From Holacanthus passer (lineage: Eukaryota; Chordata; Actinopteri; Pomacanthidae), in the NCBI GenBank assembly GCA_025331565.1, contig JAFREQ010000091.1:194001-258000 (forward strand): a stretch of DNA of 64,000 nt, in the 5' to 3' direction. Positions 11,731-22,255 of this stretch are shown here, one piece after another. Made by a program: the position numbers and the translations under genes. Below the pieces are notes generated by a model. It did no database searches, was not told the origin of the DNA, and was given only the letters and a program-made list of their open reading frames with translations. How positions within the stretch are numbered: the first letter of the stretch is position 1; every line of letters begins with the position of its first letter.

Positions 11731-12719
11731 CCAGTGGGCTGTACTATGAAGTGAGTTACTCAGATTTAACTGGGGGTTATCAAGGCAAGTCGGGATTGAC
11801 AAATTCGGGTTGTCTCAGCTAGTTAACCAGTACTACGACAGTGATTCAGATGATGGTTTGCTGAGTCTGTGTTACCTTAATCTGAGTCTGTGTGTGTTCG
11901 TACTCCGTGATTTTCACCGGAAGAAAGCACTTTGATAATGTCAGGATATGAAGATTTTAAAGAAACGTAAAGAAACAGAGTCAGGGAGGCTTGTTGACTG
12001 CTGACACAGTAAATTCATTAGTTCAGTGTTCTTGTGTCTATTTGTCTTACGGACTCTTCTTTTATTTGTAATATGATTGAGATGTAAGGACATGTAAAAT
12101 AGTCTAAATCTAAATAATCTGAATATGTGAAACCATCGAGGATAATTCAGTTCCAGAACTTCATTCTAACAGTCGTTTCAGCTGCAACAAGTCAGGAGGA
12201 AATATACAAATATTCTATCAAGGTGTGTATTAATCATCCTGATCATTAACACTGAGGACAGATGTGTTGTGTAGTCTACACTTATACACTGTGTGTCCAA
12301 CAGTGAGGCTTTACTCCGGCCACTGGCTGCGGAGACGTCTGGACCCAGAAGCTGACAGAGACACTGAAATCCATATCTTTCATAGAGAACATCATCGGGG
12401 TGAGCTCCAGTCTCCAAACACCGTCGACCTGCGGACTGAGACGCTCATAATCTGCACGCCGATGTCAACTGGCTCTTCCAAATGTCAAATAATTTTTCTC
12501 AACCCATTGTCGTGGAGGGGCGGAGCTTACAAAGAGTAACCTCGAGTTAACCACGAACATAAACTGCTCCGAGCAGTTTAGAGATGCAGTGTAAATTGCC
12601 ATGACAACACACATCAAGTAAAATCTATCTTAATGAGGAAGTTACTCCCGATGTCACAAAGTTACTCCTGAACTGACCCCGATAAGCCGGTTACCTCGCT
12701 TTGTAGTACAGCCCTCTGG
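11731..12719. mobile_element. Non-autonomous TIR element (~989 bp), Harbinger-like
   Basis: The left end CCAGTGGGCTGTACTATGAA and the right end read in reverse, CCAGAGGGCTGTACTACAAA, form a terminal inverted repeat with a few mismatches. A related subterminal motif reads GTAACCTCGAGTTAACC near 12536. The interior has no transposase. The ends resemble PIF/Harbinger MITEs of fish from memory, but I could not identify a 3-bp (or 8-bp) target duplication outside the ends, so the superfamily is uncertain. The element is clearly defined by the inverted ends. Confidence 0.65.
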
Positions 12720-12990
12720 ACTGTGTAGGAGGCTTGTAGTCATGCCAGACCTGCCCATGGCTCTGTGTCAGGCAGGGGGCACCATGCTCTCATGTCTGAT
12801 CCGGGAACAACTCTTCATGGTCTGGAGGTGGATTGTTTCCACTGTTCAAATCTGCCCTGTCCATTTCAAGAGCCTATGCAGCACATTGGTGAGGAAGGCC
12901 AGTAAATAACTACAGTTCTATGTGTGTGTCTAACCACATGCCTAGCTGGTCCCAGTTACTGTTGCTGAGTTTCAAAGGGAGAGGAGCAAC

Positions 12991-13119
12991 AGATAAGATA
13001 AGATATTCCTTTATTTGTCCCACAATGGGGAAATTTGCAAATATATGCTTGTCGCTGGGTGGGCTCGAACCACCCACCACACAACAGCCGAACGCGCCGA
13101 CTGATTGAGCCACAGAGAC
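12991..13119 (-). mobile_element. tRNA-Asn-like / LINE-tail chimera (SINE)
   Basis: Read on the minus strand, 13119-13051 begins GTCTCTGTGGCTCAATC, continues GCGCGTTCGGCTGTT, and ends GGTGGTTCGAGCCCACCCAG followed by CGAC. This is nearly a vertebrate tRNA-Asn(GTT) with intact A-box-like and B-box (GGTTCGAGCCC) promoter elements. The segment after the anticodon position (about 12 nt in the tRNA) is replaced by a shorter one, which breaks the anticodon stem. A spacer of only a few bases joins it to a LINE-type 3' tail (GGGACAAATAAAGG, then (TATCT)n, 13020-12991). This tRNA-plus-LINE-tail layout is the classic SINE design. Confidence 0.7.
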
Positions 13120-16100
13120 TGATGCACTGGGGCTTTATAGGAGGAGAGTGATGCATGTGTGCTATGCCCGATTAGGCCGTGACTTTTTCAAGGCGAAAAA
13201 TCGTGAGGGTAAACCAATAGCAAAGCCCATTAGAAAGCTACGCACATACTCATAGAAGGCCTGTCTAATAAAGGCTCTCCACCACTGAGGTAATAAAAAT
13301 GCCCCGTCCGCTATTTGAAATTATATACGACGTTAGAAACAAGCCAAGAGGAGCAGAAATGAAGTCATGAGGTCATATAGACTGACAGGTAACTTTAGTG
13401 ACGTCACCCTGCATTTTCAGTGACATATGGACCCATTTATGGAAAATAAAATTATGGTGACTGGCAGTAGTCAGGCAGACAGTCATCAAACTGGCTGGCT
13501 GTAGCTTCATATTGGACAGACAGATGAGAGTTGTATCGCTTCTCTCATCTAACTCTTGGTTAGAAAGCAAAAAAAGTGTAGGCCTATTTCCCAAAATGTC
13601 AGATCCCATATGGCTGTTTGGTCTGCACCAGAGTCGCACCAGCTTAAACAAACAGTGTGAACGCACCTGAAGAGTTCACATTTGGGTTTTGGTTAGGTTG
13701 GGTCAGGTTGAGAGACTACAGGGCACTGGCACAAGTCATGTTTCACTCCAAAAACTGACAACCTTACTTGGGTTGGGGTTTGACTTGTAGGCAAGGCATT
13801 AGGTTTAGGTTAAAATGAGTTTCCAGGGAACGAATGTAAGGCATGAAGTTTGCTTGTTACTGTGAAACAACTTTGAATTACTGACAACAGACAGAGAATG
13901 AATGACTGTTAGAAGCTTTTAGGTTCAATGGCTGTGACGTTTTCTGATGTTCTGCTACATTTTCTGGGTAATGAAGTTCTTCCACCTTTCAGAAATATAA
14001 CATCCATATCTTTACTGCAAGTGTTGTCTGCCTTCTGCTGCTTTAAACTCTGAGATATTATGAGGACCAAATCTGGGTCTGGAAATTGAGGATTAAGAAT
14101 CTGAAAATGAAATTTCTCTCTACAAATATTCAATGCACTACTGAAGGCTCAGTCGACCAATGGTACAGTCTTTTATGTCTGCCCATGCAGTCACTTCATT
14201 GATTGCCTGTGTGTAGATTTTGCCAATAACCAATGTGTGTGAGTGCGCGTGTTAATGAAAGAACGATGCCTATCAAAAGTTAGTGAGACTCTTTTTCCAT
14301 GTACGGGAGTTAAATGATTTGTCCAAGTCTGACATGGTTTTATTTGGTAAAGATAAAACCTAATTAAACTGCATTAACTGGTTTAGTGCCTTAAGACAAT
14401 CTAATTAAGGTTCAAATAAGAGCTGAAGGACTTCATTTAGAATTCAAACATGGGCACAGAAAACACACGCAGATAAGGGGAAGAAAGGCGTTACTTGAAT
14501 GTGGGTAATGGAACATACACACACAGTATGGATGCAATTTATCTTAATTACAGCACGAGGTTGACAGGGATGTTTATTTATTGGCTCTGCATAACATGTG
14601 AGGGGGGTACAGAGGAGAAGCTGAAAGAGGAAAATAAAGAGGACAGCAAGAAATTGTAGGTAGAATCTGGCAGAAAGAAAATGTCAAATTTTATTGATGT
14701 TTTAAAGGCAACTTGATGTCACAATTTGGATATTGCAACAGATATTTATGTGCATGCACGTTTGCATGATTGTCAGATATCATGTCATATATAACAGTAT
14801 GTTTTGTGTTTGTGTGTATACATATTTTATGTTCATTTGGAAAGCTCAGTGTTTTGAGGTACACACAGTATGGGCTACGATGATGGATAGCAGACAGAAA
14901 GCAGTGCAGCAGCAGGTTTAAAACTGTCAAGTGTGTAAAGTGACATCACAACATGAGACAGCTGAACCCATCAGGGTGTGGCCAGAAGTGCCACCTGCAT
15001 GAAACAATGTAGAGAGAGCAGTGCAGCAACACTGCTGCGTTGGGATCCAGTGTTTTATTCTTTTCAGACAATGTTATGTAATGTAAACTGAACGTGTCAG
15101 ACATCAGACAGAATAAGAATGAGTCATATTAAGCCTAGCCTATTGACACTTTCATCCTGACTGTCACAACTACAGTATGTGTTAGGTATTAAGATACTTG
15201 GTTTGTCCACTGTTGGTGGATGCATAGTTTCACTCTGTGTCTACACAGGAGGCACAGTGTGAGCAGCATGTCAGCAGAACAGCAGCTGCAGCTCCACTGC
15301 TCTGCCTGTGTCTACACAGGGTGCGTTCAGGTGCAGTGCTGAGTGTAGGTCACTCGCCTTTTGGCCAGCACATGATCACTGTAGTTACACACATAAAATG
15401 AAAGAAAATATAATAATATAATAAATAGGAGCACATTTCTGCACATGAGACAGACAACTGAAAAATGTAGCCGAGGCAGGCTGAGTTGGTCAGAAAAGGG
15501 GTAAATGGAGCAGTCAAATTGCATTCGTCCTTATTTGCTGAAAAACTACACAGAAGTTTTTGTACCTGTAAAATAGATGAAAAGCAGCACTACTGAAAAT
15601 TGCAATAACAATATTTATTTTAAGGCATTTCTGCTCAGAGGCATGAAAAATGGGAGAAAATATTCATACAAATAGCAGCTGCAGCCGCTGACTGACCACT
15701 GCAATTTAATGTCTGCAGCTCAGCTTTTATCTGTAGTCTAAGTAAATACTCCACTGAATTGGATCGCTTGTATGTCTCCTCTTGGCTCCACCATCTTACA
15801 AGATCATTTTTCACATGGATAATTACAACAAGTGACATTGATGATGATATTGAAACTTGACAGAGAGTCTTTGGTGTTTTGGACTCTGGGGGGAGACATC
15901 TTGATTGAAGAACTACTGTCCGAGCCACCGCTGGATAGACCCCCAAAAGAATTCGGTGCAAACCCCAAGATAACACAGCCAAAGTCTCCCCCCAAAAGAA
16001 AATATGTACTGACTGAATGGTGAGAATGTTGACGTTAAACAAAGAAGATGAAATAATCTGCTAAGAACGAAACATAACAGGAGAGATAAAATTAGAAAGA

Positions 16101-16591
16101 CAGGAAACAGGCAACTCAGCAAAACAGGATTGAATTTTTTTTTTTGGTTTTGGCGAATGCGTAGCTAATGATATGGCTTAGGGACATGGCCCAATGCTGA
16201 TGAATGCAGCTGATGCTGAGGCTTGCTTGCATTTTTTTTTTTTAGGTGCACACTTTACCGTTAAAGATATTGCATATAGGCTGGTTGATTAATAAAAACA
16301 CTTGTGGCTATAACGGTCTCTTTCTCCAGTACTGAAGGAAGAGGGAGTTGGGAATTTGGGAAGGCTGGGCTCCCGTCTCCTGCTGGGGAAAAGGGGTCCG
16401 AAGGCCGAGGAGAGCTGAGTGACCAGCTGAGTAGAGACCAGGTAGAGTGTGATACTGCGTGCAACCTCACATGATCATGACCAACAGATCTGAATCAAGG
16501 ACTGATCAATTTAGGCGGCAGTCTGAGGGATATATAAAAATACGACTTTGCTGGAGAGACTGGGGAGGTATTGGTAGAAAATGTTACCTCC
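13120..16591. other. AT-rich spacer
   Basis: No convincing gene. The 135-codon minus-strand ORF at 15635-16042 has no recognised domain and overlaps ORFs in other frames. A short T-run pair lies at 16136-16146 and 16232-16243. Confidence 0.45.
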
Positions 16592-17480
16592 CTATCTGAG
16601 GTTTAGGACGCCAATCAGAGCCAGATATGTGTCTGATTCGTGTCTTTGCTCAGGATATAACAGCAGGTAAATGCTGAGATGCTGGCGTCGCTGAAGAGGA
16701 TGAGGAGGCTGTGGAGGCTTGTGGGTTCTCCAGTAACAGGAGGCGATCATTAAATGACTGCGCGGAGTGAACCAGGGATCTCTGATGACTGCCGGATAGC
16801 GATTGCTGAACAGACTGCGAGCTGGCAGAAACATGCTTACTGGAGCTTGGCTGGAGGAGCTGAATGGTTGCTTTTCCTAGTGCATTTCTGACTGGGAGTG
16901 GCGGAAGGGCCAGGGTTTTAGGGATTTTTTTCTCACGGACCGGAGATCGAGGAACACGTCTTTGACCAAGGCTTGCAACTGAGAGAGCTTGAAACCAGGT
17001 GCTGGGATAATGCCTTGAGTTCTTAGGATCTCCAAAATCTTGGGTCCTGATTCCTCCTGAGGAACAGCCATCCTAACACAGCACCGCGCTGGTAGAGACA
17101 GATGTGAGTAATCCTTCATGAATGGGATTAATATCTGAGTCTGATATCATGAAAAGCGATGACGGCCAAACAGATCTTAAACTTGCCGTAAACACACTGA
17201 ATTGATGGCAGAGGTCAGCAAATCACCAGCATGAAAGAGCTAGGGCAGAGAAAGATCGTACTTTAAAAGGAGAGCATGAAGATGATAGGCTAGTGATGAG
17301 GGTGGAACACCGTGCTATTGGATGGAAGAGATCAGCTGATGAGACAGCTGATTACCAGAGACAGCCCCAAACACTGACAGTGGGAAATGTGTGTGAGCAT
17401 GCGCAGGAGGAGAGATGAGAAATAGCTAGTGATTGAGAAGCATTGTTGTCTTCCTAGCTGAACTTGCGCTAGAGCTACGT
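16592..17480 (-). other. Unclassified coding-like stretch, possibly transposon-derived
   Basis: On the minus strand the ORF at 17119-16877 encodes a protein with the phrase GPKILEILRTQGIIPAPGF followed by KLSQLQALVKDVFLDLRSV, which looks more protein-like than other ORFs here. A second ORF follows in another frame (16834-16592). Upstream on that strand is a CCTTTTAAAGTACG stretch (about 17268-17255) reminiscent of a promoter. It could be the 5' part of a retroelement or an unidentified gene remnant. I do not recognise the family. Confidence 0.25.
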
Positions 17481-17874
17481 TTTAATTTCATTCGGCATTG
17501 CTCTGATCTTTTGTTCTGTCTGCACCACTAGTATTCTCTCATGTTGTGTGAAACAATGCAAAAAATAGTTTACGATCATCTGAAATCAGCCAAAATGACA
17601 TCAGTAAAATACCCCCAATAGACAAAGATGGTAGTTTGAAGATATATGTTGATGTATGTTCATATTTGAATGTTTAGTTGAGAAATTAAAACTGTGAATT
17701 TAGGACACATACGCTGTATTTTTACATACAGCATTGTATATATCTACCTGGTTTATATAAAGCTAATCTAAAATGCTTAAAAAGCCCCAGTTGTCTTAGC
17801 CAGTCTGTAACCATGAGGGATTTTAAACCATCTCAGGTATGTCTGCTTGTCAAACACACACATTGACAAACATG

Positions 17875-17882
17875 CATAAAGG
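17875..17882. repeat. hAT target-site duplication, left copy
   Basis: CATAAAGG lies immediately outside the left terminal inverted repeat and recurs exactly at 22248-22255. Eight bp is the diagnostic TSD length of the hAT superfamily. Confidence 0.95.
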
Positions 17883-18060
17883 CAGAGGTGGAAAGAGTAC
17901 TAAAATATTCTACTCAAGTAAAAGTACAATTACTTAAATGAAATTTTACTCAAGTACAAGTAAAAGTACCAGTCTAAAAATTTACTTGAGTAAAAGTAAA
18001 AAGTAGCTCAAAATGTACTCAGAGTAAAAGTTACTTCGTTGCTTTTTTGACAGCGGGAAG
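17883..18060 (+). repeat. hAT left terminal and subterminal repeats
   Basis: The 13-bp TIR is followed by repeated TACTCAAGTAAAAGTAC-type units (17911-17928, 17946-17970, 17981-18003, 18024-18034). In hAT elements such subterminal repeats are transposase-binding sites. This is the transposase 3' side of the element. Confidence 0.85.
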
Positions 18061-18385
18061 ACGGTCTCTCCTGAGTAGTGCAAGAAAGACAATGGGATAT
18101 AAATCTCAAAGTAATTGTTTTTTAATTAAAGGAACAACTTTACAAATTAAAGTGCAATGGCAGTTATACTGCAAATCTATAAACCAAAATGAAATCACTA
18201 TGCCATTCTTTGACATGAGACTGTGCTCTACCTGTCAAATAATAGAACATAGCAAATGAACTTAAAACATGTCAAATGAATCGTATGGCAGCTGCTATAA
18301 AGTGTTTTTTTCATTTTTTAAAAATTGCCCTGCCCTACTGTACCTCTAGATTACAGTTCCTTTATTTGTGTCCATCTTTAGAGCG

Positions 18386-18744
18386 TTACTCTCTGAACTT
18401 CCTGTTCATTTTGAGCAGCAGTTGATTTTCAAAGTTAGTAGAGTTCATACTTGCTCGCTTTGCAGTGAACAGCAGTCCAGCACGGCTGAAGAGACGCTCA
18501 CAGGCAGCTGAGGCAGGCAGACCAGTGTTGAGTTTGAGAGAAAGTTTTTTGATGTGTGGAAATGAGTTCAGCAGATCCATCTTGTCTGAGACACGGGCAA
18601 GGTACCCATCCAGCTCTCCTATACCTTGTGGCCTTTTGGACTTCATTGAGGAGAAGAAATCTTCTTCATCTGATGAATGTTGCCTGACTTGCTCCACCCC
18701 AGCCTCTGCCATCTGGTCAAGGTGTTGTCTCACATAGATCAGAC
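18386..18744 (-). pseudogene. hAT transposase, last exon: hATC dimerisation domain
   Basis: After an AACAG acceptor (18750-18745) the exon reads through an acidic linker (SSDEEDFFSSMKS) to the hATC signature ASAACERLFSRAGLLFTAKR and ends FENQLLLKMNRKFRE, then stop. Tol2-type transposases end with the same ERLFS-AG-LF-KR and NFENQLLLK blocks. The domain mediates dimerisation in hAT transposases. This exon itself is open and intact; the gene is broken elsewhere (LTR insertion and BED frameshift). The ORF continues upstream past the acceptor into an AT-rich intron, which I do not count as coding. Confidence 0.85.
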
Positions 18745-18929
18745 CTGTTGAGTGAAAAATACACAACACATATTGAATATTTCTGACAATTAAGTTTTGA
18801 TAAATGAGGCAACAAGAGTTCATCATAATGCATAAATTAGGATAACTACAACTTGTGTAGAAAGACTCATATGATTGCACTTATTAAGTAACAACTGATT
18901 ACAGTATATAATAAATGATGAAATCATAC

Positions 18930-19836
18930 CTGCTTCTATGATATCAGGCCTCTCAGTCCAGGTGGTCTTGAACTTTGGAAGAAGGATTGCTGCAGCAATC
19001 AGTTCAGGGTCTTCCATCATCCCACCAAAGCGCTTTTTGACACCATGTTAGGGTTTGGACCTTTGCCTCTCTCTCTCCTTGTGTTTCCTGTTGTGTGTGT
19101 TGTGTTCCCCTCCTACTGTGTCATGTATGTCTGTCTGTCTCCGTGTGGCTGGGCGTGGACTTCTGGATTCCTCCTCCTACCTGCTCATCTGACTCTCTAC
19201 AGCTGCTGTCTCACCTCACCTGCACCTAATCTCATCAAGCCCCAGCAGTATATCACCCCGGCTCAAACATCCAGACTCTGCCAGATTGCTCAGTCACTAC
19301 TGCGGTAACCAGACATCTAGGGAACTTCCCCTGAGAATACCTGTTCGTTTGTACTTTTTGTTCCTGATCTCCAGTTAACCTTCTGCTCCGCACCACAGAT
19401 CCTCTACGCCTGCTCCATCACCACTCCAGCTTCAACCCGCCTCGCCTCGGTCTCAGCAGTCTGTTTGGTCTCTACCTTCATCCCCTCTGCCTGCCATGCT
19501 CAACTGGACCCGTCCACCCCAGCCAAGCCACCAGCCTGTTTTTTCTCCTGCAGCTAAAATAAATTGTCAACACCACTCGGTCTCCTTGTTGTGTCTGTTT
19601 TTGGGTCCAACTGTTGAACTGCCATAACACACCATCCTGAATGGCTACCGATGAGTGGCAGACACATCTTGGAGGAGGTCTCCAGCCTGCTGAGTTTTGC
19701 TTTTAACTGGAAGATCACTGGAAGGAGCCACCCCATTTGTATGTTGGTCTCCAACTGAAGGATGTTTAAAGCCTTCACCACAGGCTTCATTACAGTGCAG
19801 TACTCGGTCAGGAAAGCAATTTCAGCTGGACTCAAT
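18930..19836 (-). pseudogene. hAT transposase, interrupted exon
   Basis: The exon starts after a CATACAG acceptor (about 19843-19837) with LSPAEIAFLTEYCTVMKPVV, then ALNILQLETNIQMGWLLPVI. It continues toward the expected IQDGV block and is then cut by the solo LTR at 19629-19046. Past the LTR the same exon resumes with KKRFGGMMEDPELIAAAILL and ends at a GTATGA donor (18929). In the uninterrupted tract the frame also slips by one base, because the open frame reads GSHSGWC where the IQDGV block is expected. The matching frames on both sides and the 5-bp duplication at the joints prove that the LTR arrived after the transposon. The disrupted part belongs to the alpha-helical insertion/RNase H-like region. 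Confidence 0.85.
19046..19629 (+). mobile_element. Solo LTR nested in the hAT element, 584 bp
   Basis: It begins TGTTAGGGTTTGGACC and ends GAACTGCCATAACA, with TG...CA ends and short inverted termini. It is flanked by the 5-bp direct repeat CACCA (19041-19045 and 19630-19634). An AAAATAAATTG polyadenylation-like signal (about 19555-19565) precedes a GGTCCAAC-containing end, the same layout as the LTR at 5708-6270. There is no internal region, so it is a solo LTR. The ORF at 19045-19308 lies inside it and is not a gene. Confidence 0.85.
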
Positions 19837-20014
19837 CTGTATGACATAAAGCAAAAGTTTTCAACTTTTAGCAAATTACCTACAGGGATAGGTGTGGGTG
19901 TGGAATGTGGAGCCAGTATGGAAATGTATTTTAACAATTCTATGTAAGTATGGAAAAACAAATAAATAAGTGAGGTAGCTTCAGACATTGTTTTCCATTT
20001 GTGTCATTAACATG

Positions 20015-20971
20015 TCATACTTTAGAAATAAGAAATAAAACATATATTTTCACTTTGAATTCTTCAGAGACATTCCTGATAGCATCCTCCTCCTTCTCTT
20101 GTATGATCCGTATGATTCTCTCCAGAGCTATGTATGTTGAGTTCCACCGAGTTTGATTTGGCCGGATGAGCTGGAGCTTGCATTCACCTTCCACAATTTC
20201 TGCTGCCATGTAGGACCGACCTGACTTATTCCAGATTGCTTGGCATTTCCCGAAGGCTGCACGTGATAGCCGTTTGTATCCATCATGCCTCTCTTCTGCC
20301 TTGGCAGCATCAGTTGTTGCGATTAAGTTTAACAGGTGGCATACACACCTTTGATGTGGAGGAAGCTGGTATTCAAGACCACTATCTTGCTCCAGGATGG
20401 TGAATGTGTCCAGGTAGTCAACTTTGGGCTCTTCAGAAGAGTCTTGATCTGACTCTGACTCTGCTTCCTCAGGCTGGCTTTGTTCACCAAACACACTGAA
20501 TGCTTTAATAAAGTTTGAGCCATTGTCTGTTGTGGTTCTTACCACTTTCCTCCTTATTTTGTATTGACAATGAATGTCATCAAGGGCACCAGCTAGGACA
20601 TCAAAGGTATGGGACCCTTTCAAACTCTGGCAAGCAAGTGCAGTAGATCTCCTCTCCAAGGTTTCCTCATCTATCCAATGAGTTGTGACCCCAATGAAAC
20701 TTTGCTGGTGCACTGTCAAACAATCTGTAGTGGTGGCAACATAGCTGACTTTACTGAGGTGCAACATCAAAGTCTTCTTCATCTGATTGGCAGCTCCCTC
20801 TATTCTGGTCCAGAGAGTGGGTCTGGAAATGACTTTGCATTGAGGATTCGGTGTCAATAAAAGTTCTTTAAAAGCAGGTTGTTCAACTACAGAAAATGGA
20901 TGAAGACCCTCACAAATGAAGTTAATCATGAGCTTGTCAACCTTCGCCTGTGGCACTCTGTCTGTTTGCAC
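20015..20971 (-). pseudogene. hAT transposase, RNase H-like (DDE) core exon
   Basis: A 318-codon open frame. Visible hAT landmarks in order are: VDKLMINFICEGLHPFSVVE (N-terminal helical region), VATTTDCLTVHQQSFIGV with the first catalytic Asp in TTDC, RTTTDNGSNFIKAFSVFGE with the second catalytic Asp, an acidic low-complexity insert (EEAESESDQDSSEEPK), the LPPHQRCVCHLLNL block with conserved Cys/His, and QLIRPNQTRWNSTYIALERI with the invariant RWNS motif. A GTGAAA donor lies at about 20053. The first ATG is not necessarily the protein start, because the real start should be in the upstream BED exon. This exon is uninterrupted, so the inactivating damage lies in neighbouring exons. Confidence 0.9.
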
Positions 20972-21734
20972 CCACTGCCATCACATCACTGATTTTTGCT
21001 TGCTTACTTGGGGTTTCTGGTTGTTCCAGGGCTCACTTCCGTGTTACAAAGTCACTGAAGGCCTTCAGCTTGGATGGATGTTTCCTCTGTGAACAAAATG
21101 TTTTCATCAGTATGTACATCAATGTTGTGTTCATTACAAATGCTGAATTTGACATATCTGCATTCATAGATAAAAGGATTTCTACACACGGTACATTTTG
21201 CCTAACAAAAGAAAAGTAAAAAAAATATATTTTATCCTCTTAAAAGAAGTCTCACTTGTTGCTGTGTTGTTTTCTTAGCATTGCATCTCTAATTCTGTCC
21301 CTACATCCCGCTCTGCTTCTGCAAACTGGAAAAAAGTGCTGAGCGCTGTCAGAAAGACATCAGTCCATGACTTAGCTACCGTTGGTTAGCATTAGCAACC
21401 TGCCGTTAACTAGCCTGTTACTGTCCGATGAAAAACATGTGGACATGTTCAAATGGTAACTTTTCAAGAAATACAAAAACAAACATATGGCATAAAAAGT
21501 GAAGAATAATTGAACAAGGAGTTGTAACGTGATTAAGCATATTTTATTTGCTCATTTACCAAAGTTGTGTGGTTTCCATTAGACAACAACAGGCAACCGG
21601 CCCGTTAGCAGCAGGTTGCTAGTACCAACCAACGTTAGCTCTGTCATACACCGATGTCTTTGTGATTAACTTGAGCACAACCTTTTACTAAACTATGACT
21701 CAACCATAACGGTACAAGTTTCATTTCACTTACC

Positions 21735-21983
21735 TTTACATGCTTGCGCAGGTTTGATGTGGAATTTTTAAAAGCTGCTAGCTCAGTCTCTCTGGGTAAA
21801 CACAGCACTGCACACAATACACTGCATAATAAAGCTGTTGCCTTTCTTGCACTTGAAGCCGAAGTGGTCCCTTAAATATGGCCAGGGGTTCACATCGTTT
21901 TCTTCGAGTTCCACTTCAGCAGAATTCAGCGGGGCTTTGTTTTCCACTGGGTCCGTACCACCGACATCAGACTCTGTCTCCAT
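21735..21983 (-). pseudogene. hAT transposase, first exon: BED zinc finger (frameshifted)
   Basis: From METESDVGGTDPVENKAPLN the frame runs through an acidic N-terminus to the BED-finger block WPYLRDHFGFKCKK and then the Cys pair CIVC, and stops at 21783. The expected continuation ETELAAFKNSTSNLRKHVK, with the histidine half of the finger, is present immediately downstream (about 21795-21737) in a shifted frame, before a GTAAGT donor. A small frameshift therefore inactivates the DNA-binding domain. BED fingers bind the transposon ends in hAT transposases. Confidence 0.8.
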
Positions 21984-22059
21984 CTTTATTGTGACATTAG
22001 CGCCAGTGAGTTTGTTCTCCTACCCATCATTCACTACAGTATTTCCGGGACGCAATTTT

Positions 22060-22255
22060 AGTTTTAAATGTTTTACTCAGTAACAGATATGATTGAAAAT
22101 GTAGTGAAGTACAATACTTAAAAAAAACATACTTAAGTAAAAGTAAAATTACAGAGTTTAAAAACGACTTAAAAAAGTACAAGTACACAAAAAAACTACT
22201 CAATTACAGTAACGCGAGTAAATGTAATTCGTTACTTTCCACCTCTGCATAAAGG
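22060..22255. repeat. hAT right terminal/subterminal repeats and TSD
   Basis: AAGTAAAAGTAAAATTACAG, AAGTACAAGTAC and ACTCAATTACAGTAAC units lead into the inverted end CTTTCCACCTCTG (22235-22247), then the CATAAAGG duplication (22248-22255). This is the promoter-proximal (5') end relative to the transposase. Confidence 0.9.

Larger units (their letters stand above)
17883..22247 (-). mobile_element. Tol2-like hAT DNA transposon, 4365 bp, nested and inactivated
   Basis: The element is bounded by CAGAGGTGGAAAG (17883-17895) and its exact inverse CTTTCCACCTCTG (22235-22247), with an 8-bp TSD CATAAAGG on both sides. Both ends carry AAGTAAAAGTA-type subterminal repeats (for example 17922-18010 and 22133-22225), the hallmark of the Tol2 group of hAT elements. 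Transposase exons lie on the minus strand: BED finger about 21983-21735, DDE/RNase H-like core 20971-20015, then 19836-19630 continuing at 19045-18930, and the hATC dimerisation domain 18744-18386. A 584-bp solo LTR (19046-19629) splits one exon and the BED exon carries a frameshift. Without the LTR the element would be about 3.8 kb, near the 4.7 kb of medaka Tol2. Its trans-mobilisation potential is unknown, because the termini look intact. Confidence 0.93.

Noticed and set aside
13051..13119. A functional tRNA-Asn gene on the minus strand
   Set aside because: The anticodon-stem/variable region is replaced and the 3' acceptor strand has a mismatch; the fused LINE tail indicates a retroposed SINE-like copy.
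13680..13810. Interstitial telomere-like repeats (GGTTAG/GGGTTT-like)
   Set aside because: Units are irregular and there is no run of TTAGGG; it is just G/T-rich sequence.
15635..16042. 135-codon minus-strand ORF
   Set aside because: It has a poly-Ala patch from a GCAGCTGCAGC stretch and overlaps equally long ORFs in other frames; no domain.
19045..19308. 87-codon plus-strand ORF
   Set aside because: It is inside the solo LTR at 19046-19629.
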